64,000 nt of DNA from Pseudarthrobacter sp. NamE5 (lineage in GTDB: Bacteria; Actinomycetota; Actinomycetes; Actinomycetales; Micrococcaceae). Location of the stretch: assembly GCF_005796225.1 (NCBI RefSeq), contig NZ_VAHO01000007.1:124001-188000 (forward strand), read 5' to 3'. The notes beneath the pieces were generated by a model. The model searched no databases. It was given only the letters and a program-made list of their open reading frames with translations, and had not been told where the DNA came from. Positions 62,031-64,000 of the stretch are shown piece after piece. How positions within the stretch are numbered: the first letter of the stretch is position 1; each line of letters starts with the position of its first letter. A program made the position numbers and the translations under genes.

Positions 62031-64000
62031 GTGGCCAAGGTCCGCGTACACGAGCTTGCGAAAGAGCTCGGTATCACTTCCAAAGATGCAGTGACAAAAC
62101 TGCAGGAACTGGGCGAATTTGTTCGCTCCGCCTCTTCCACCATTGAGGCACCCGTAGTGCGCAAGCTGCGCAACGCCTTCCCCGACGCAGCTCCCAAGGC
62201 GTCAGCTCCGGCAGCCGCGCCCAAGGCGGCGGCCCCGGCGGCAGAAGCACGTCCCTCAACCCCCGCTCCCGGCCCGGCAGCGCCCAAGGCGCCCGCCCCC
62301 AAGGCGCAGGCACCTGCCCCCGCCGCTCCGGCAGCACCGTCACAACCGACTGCTCCGGCAGCACCGGCCGCCAGCACACCGGCAGCCCCGGCTGCCTCCG
62401 CCCCGGCAGCTCCCGCTGCCCCGTCCACCGGCGCAAAGCCCGGCGCACGGCCGGCACCCAAGGCCGAAACCCCCGCCCCACCCACCCGTTCCGGCGGTCC
62501 GGGCCAAGGCGGCGCTCCCCGTCCCGGCGGTCCCCGTCCGGGCAACAACCCCTTCGCCACGTCCCAGGGCATGCCCCGCGGCCGCGGCGGCGACGGCGAC
62601 CGTGCTCCCCGTCCCGGCAACAACCCGTTTGCCACCTCACAGGGCATGCCCCGCCCGGGTGGCAGCCGCACCGACGGCGACCGTCCCGGTGGTCCCCGTC
62701 CCGCAGCAGGCGCCGGCGGCCCCCGTCCCGGTGGTCCGCGTCCCGCAGCCGGTGCAGGCGGCCCCCGTCCTGCAGCCGGTGCGGGCGGTCCCCGCCCGGG
62801 TGCACCGCGTCCCGGCGGCGCCGGCGGAAACCGTCCTACTCCTGGCATGATGCCCAACCGCACTGAACGTCCCGCACCCGCAGGTGCAGGACGTCCCGGC
62901 GGCGGCGGCCGCGGTCCCGGACGCCCTGGTGGCGCTCCCGGTACCGGTGGTCCCGGTGGCGGCGGCGGTGCTCCCGCCGGCGGTGGCTTCGGCAAGGGCG
63001 GCCGCGGACGCGGCGGCACCCAGGGTGCCTTCGGCAAGGGCGGCGCAGGCCGTGGCAAGCAGCGCAAGTCGAAGCGCGCAAAGCGCCAGGAACTTGAGCA
63101 GATGAGCGCACCGTCGCTGGGTGGCGTGAGCGTACCCCGCGGCGATGGCAACACTGTGATCCGCCTGCGTCGTGGCTCGTCCATCACGGACTTCGCCGAC
63201 AAGATCGAGGCGAACCCCGCAGCGCTGGTGACGGTACTGTTCCACCTCGGTGAAATGGCAACCGCAACCCAGTCGTTGGACGAGGAAACCTTTGCACTGC
63301 TGGGCGAGGAGCTTGGCTACAAGCTCCAGGTTGTGTCGCCGGAAGACGAGGAGCGCGAGCTGCTCTCCACCTTCGACATCGACTTCGACGCCGAGCTCGA
63401 AGCCGAAGGCGACGAAGACCTCGAGGCACGTCCTCCGGTAGTCACCGTCATGGGCCACGTGGACCACGGTAAGACCCGCCTGCTCGATGCCATCCGCAAG
63501 TCCGACGTCATGGCGGGCGAGCACGGCGGCATCACCCAGCACATCGGTGCCTACCAGGTCACGCACAACCACGAAGGCGACGACCGGAAGATCACCTTCA
63601 TCGACACCCCGGGCCACGAGGCGTTTACCGCCATGCGTGCCCGCGGTGCGAAGGTCACCGACATCGCCATCCTGGTGGTCGCAGCGGATGACGGCGTCAT
63701 GCCCCAGACCGTTGAAGCCCTCAACCACGCCCAGGCAGCAAACGTGCCCATCGTGGTGGCCGTGAACAAGATCGACAAGGAAGGCGCCAACCCGGACAAG
63801 GTCCGCGGCCAGCTGACCGAGTACGGCCTGGTTCCCGAAGAATACGGTGGCGACACCATGTTCGTGGAGGTCTCTGCACGCCAGAACCTCAACATCGACG
63901 AGCTGCTCGAGGCAGTCCTGCTCACCGCGGACGCTGCCCTGGACATGCGCGCCAACCCGAACAAGGACGCCCGCGGCATCGCGATCGAAGCCAACCTGGA
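62031..64000 (+). CDS. infB: Translation initiation factor IF-2, 3' end outside the window
   Basis: IF-2 brings initiator tRNA to the 30S subunit and hydrolyses GTP on subunit joining. The N-terminal IF2_N domain reads [21 protein letters not shown] 330-residue Pro/Ala/Gly/Arg-rich region follows and includes two copies of [16 protein letters not shown]. The GTPase domain begins at [21 protein letters not shown] (G1, about 63436-63490), then DTPGHEAF (G3) and NKID (G4). GTG 62031 has CAGGAGAA upstream. The frame is open to the end of the window. Confidence 0.96.
   Translation, partial: MAKVRVHELAKELGITSKDAVTKLQELGEFVRSASSTIEAPVVRKLRNAFPDAAPKASAPAAAPKAAAPAAEARPSTPAPGPAAPKAPAPKAQAPAPAAPAAPSQPTAPAAPAASTPAAPAASAPAAPAAPSTGAKPGARPAPKAETPAPPTRSGGPGQGGAPRPGGPRPGNNPFATSQGMPRGRGGDGDRAPRPGNNPFATSQGMPRPGGSRTDGDRPGGPRPAAGAGGPRPGGPRPAAGAGGPRPAAGAGGPRPGAPRPGGAGGNRPTPGMMPNRTERPAPAGAGRPGGGGRGPGRPGGAPGTGGPGGGGGAPAGGGFGKGGRGRGGTQGAFGKGGAGRGKQRKSKRAKRQELEQMSAPSLGGVSVPRGDGNTVIRLRRGSSITDFADKIEANPAALVTVLFHLGEMATATQSLDEETFALLGEELGYKLQVVSPEDEERELLSTFDIDFDAELEAEGDEDLEARPPVVTVMGHVDHGKTRLLDAIRKSDVMAGEHGGITQHIGAYQVTHNHEGDDRKITFIDTPGHEAFTAMRARGAKVTDIAILVVAADDGVMPQTVEALNHAQAANVPIVVAVNKIDKEGANPDKVRGQLTEYGLVPEEYGGDTMFVEVSARQNLNIDELLEAVLLTADAALDMRANPNKDARGIAIEANL

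Noticed and set aside
61799-63202. A long minus-strand frame opposite rnpM and infB
   Set aside because: The product is Pro/Gly/Arg repeats created by the IF-2 linker; no coding signature.
1-64000. CRISPR arrays, insertion sequences or replication origin
   Set aside because: I found no regularly spaced repeats, transposase genes, terminal repeats or DnaA-box clusters.

Overview
The window is chromosomal DNA from a high-GC Gram-positive bacterium. The best fit is an actinobacterium of the Micrococcaceae, close to Arthrobacter or Pseudarthrobacter. The grounds are strong G/C preference at third codon positions, many GTG starts, -10 boxes of TANNNT type placed directly before start codons, and gene orders known from actinobacteria (rpsB-tsf-pyrH-frr-cdsA, dxr-rip1-ispG-GNAT, rimP-nusA-ylxR-infB, and a bkd/leucine-degradation cluster like that of Mycobacterium tuberculosis). 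I see no prophage, insertion sequence, CRISPR array or plasmid origin.

Layout. 1-8400: the end of a GNAT acetyltransferase gene, an alpha/beta hydrolase, a YibE/F membrane protein, dusB-dgt, a probably leaderless dnaG, and two identical tRNA-Asn genes with a terminator each. 8401-16400: small unknown proteins, a Bcr/CflA-type drug exporter, a holin-like membrane protein, a CDP-alcohol phosphatidyltransferase with a DMT-type transporter and a GT4 glycosyltransferase, a CAU tRNA, a glutaryl-CoA-dehydrogenase-like enzyme and a degenerate M23 protein. 16400-21840: the translation and lipid block rpsB, tsf, pyrH, frr, cdsA and a repeated-DivIVA protein. 21880-27840: a LytS/LytTR two-component system in one operon with a small membrane protein and an SSS symporter, back to back with a second DUF485/SSS symporter operon.

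28700-42060 is a catabolic region. An Lrp-type regulator faces a branched-chain 2-oxoacid dehydrogenase operon (E1a, E1b, E2). A TetR regulator then faces a seven-gene operon: biotin-dependent carboxylase beta and alpha subunits, acyl-CoA dehydrogenase, two CoA-transferase subunits, a MaoC hydratase and a CitE-like lyase. Together these can take a branched-chain 2-oxoacid, most simply the leucine one, to acetyl-CoA and acetoacetyl-CoA. MaoC and CitE stand where textbook pathways have a crotonase-type methylglutaconyl-CoA hydratase and an HMG-CoA lyase.

42100-64000: a lipase-maturation-factor-like protein, two TauE/SafE exporters, a sarcosine-oxidase-like flavoprotein, the isoprenoid and site-2-protease genes dxr, rseP/rip1 and ispG (separated by a SatD-like regulator/membrane-protein pair and a YciI protein), a GNAT protein, proS, a PLP decarboxylase, an APH-type kinase, a VIT-type metal transporter, a DUF4439 protein, and rimP-nusA-rnpM-infB, with infB cut by the window end. 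The points I would check first are the SatD-like pair with its leaderless promoter and inverted repeat, the two transporter cassettes around one two-component system, the complete leucine route with its operator-like sites, and the recurring leaderless-start signature.
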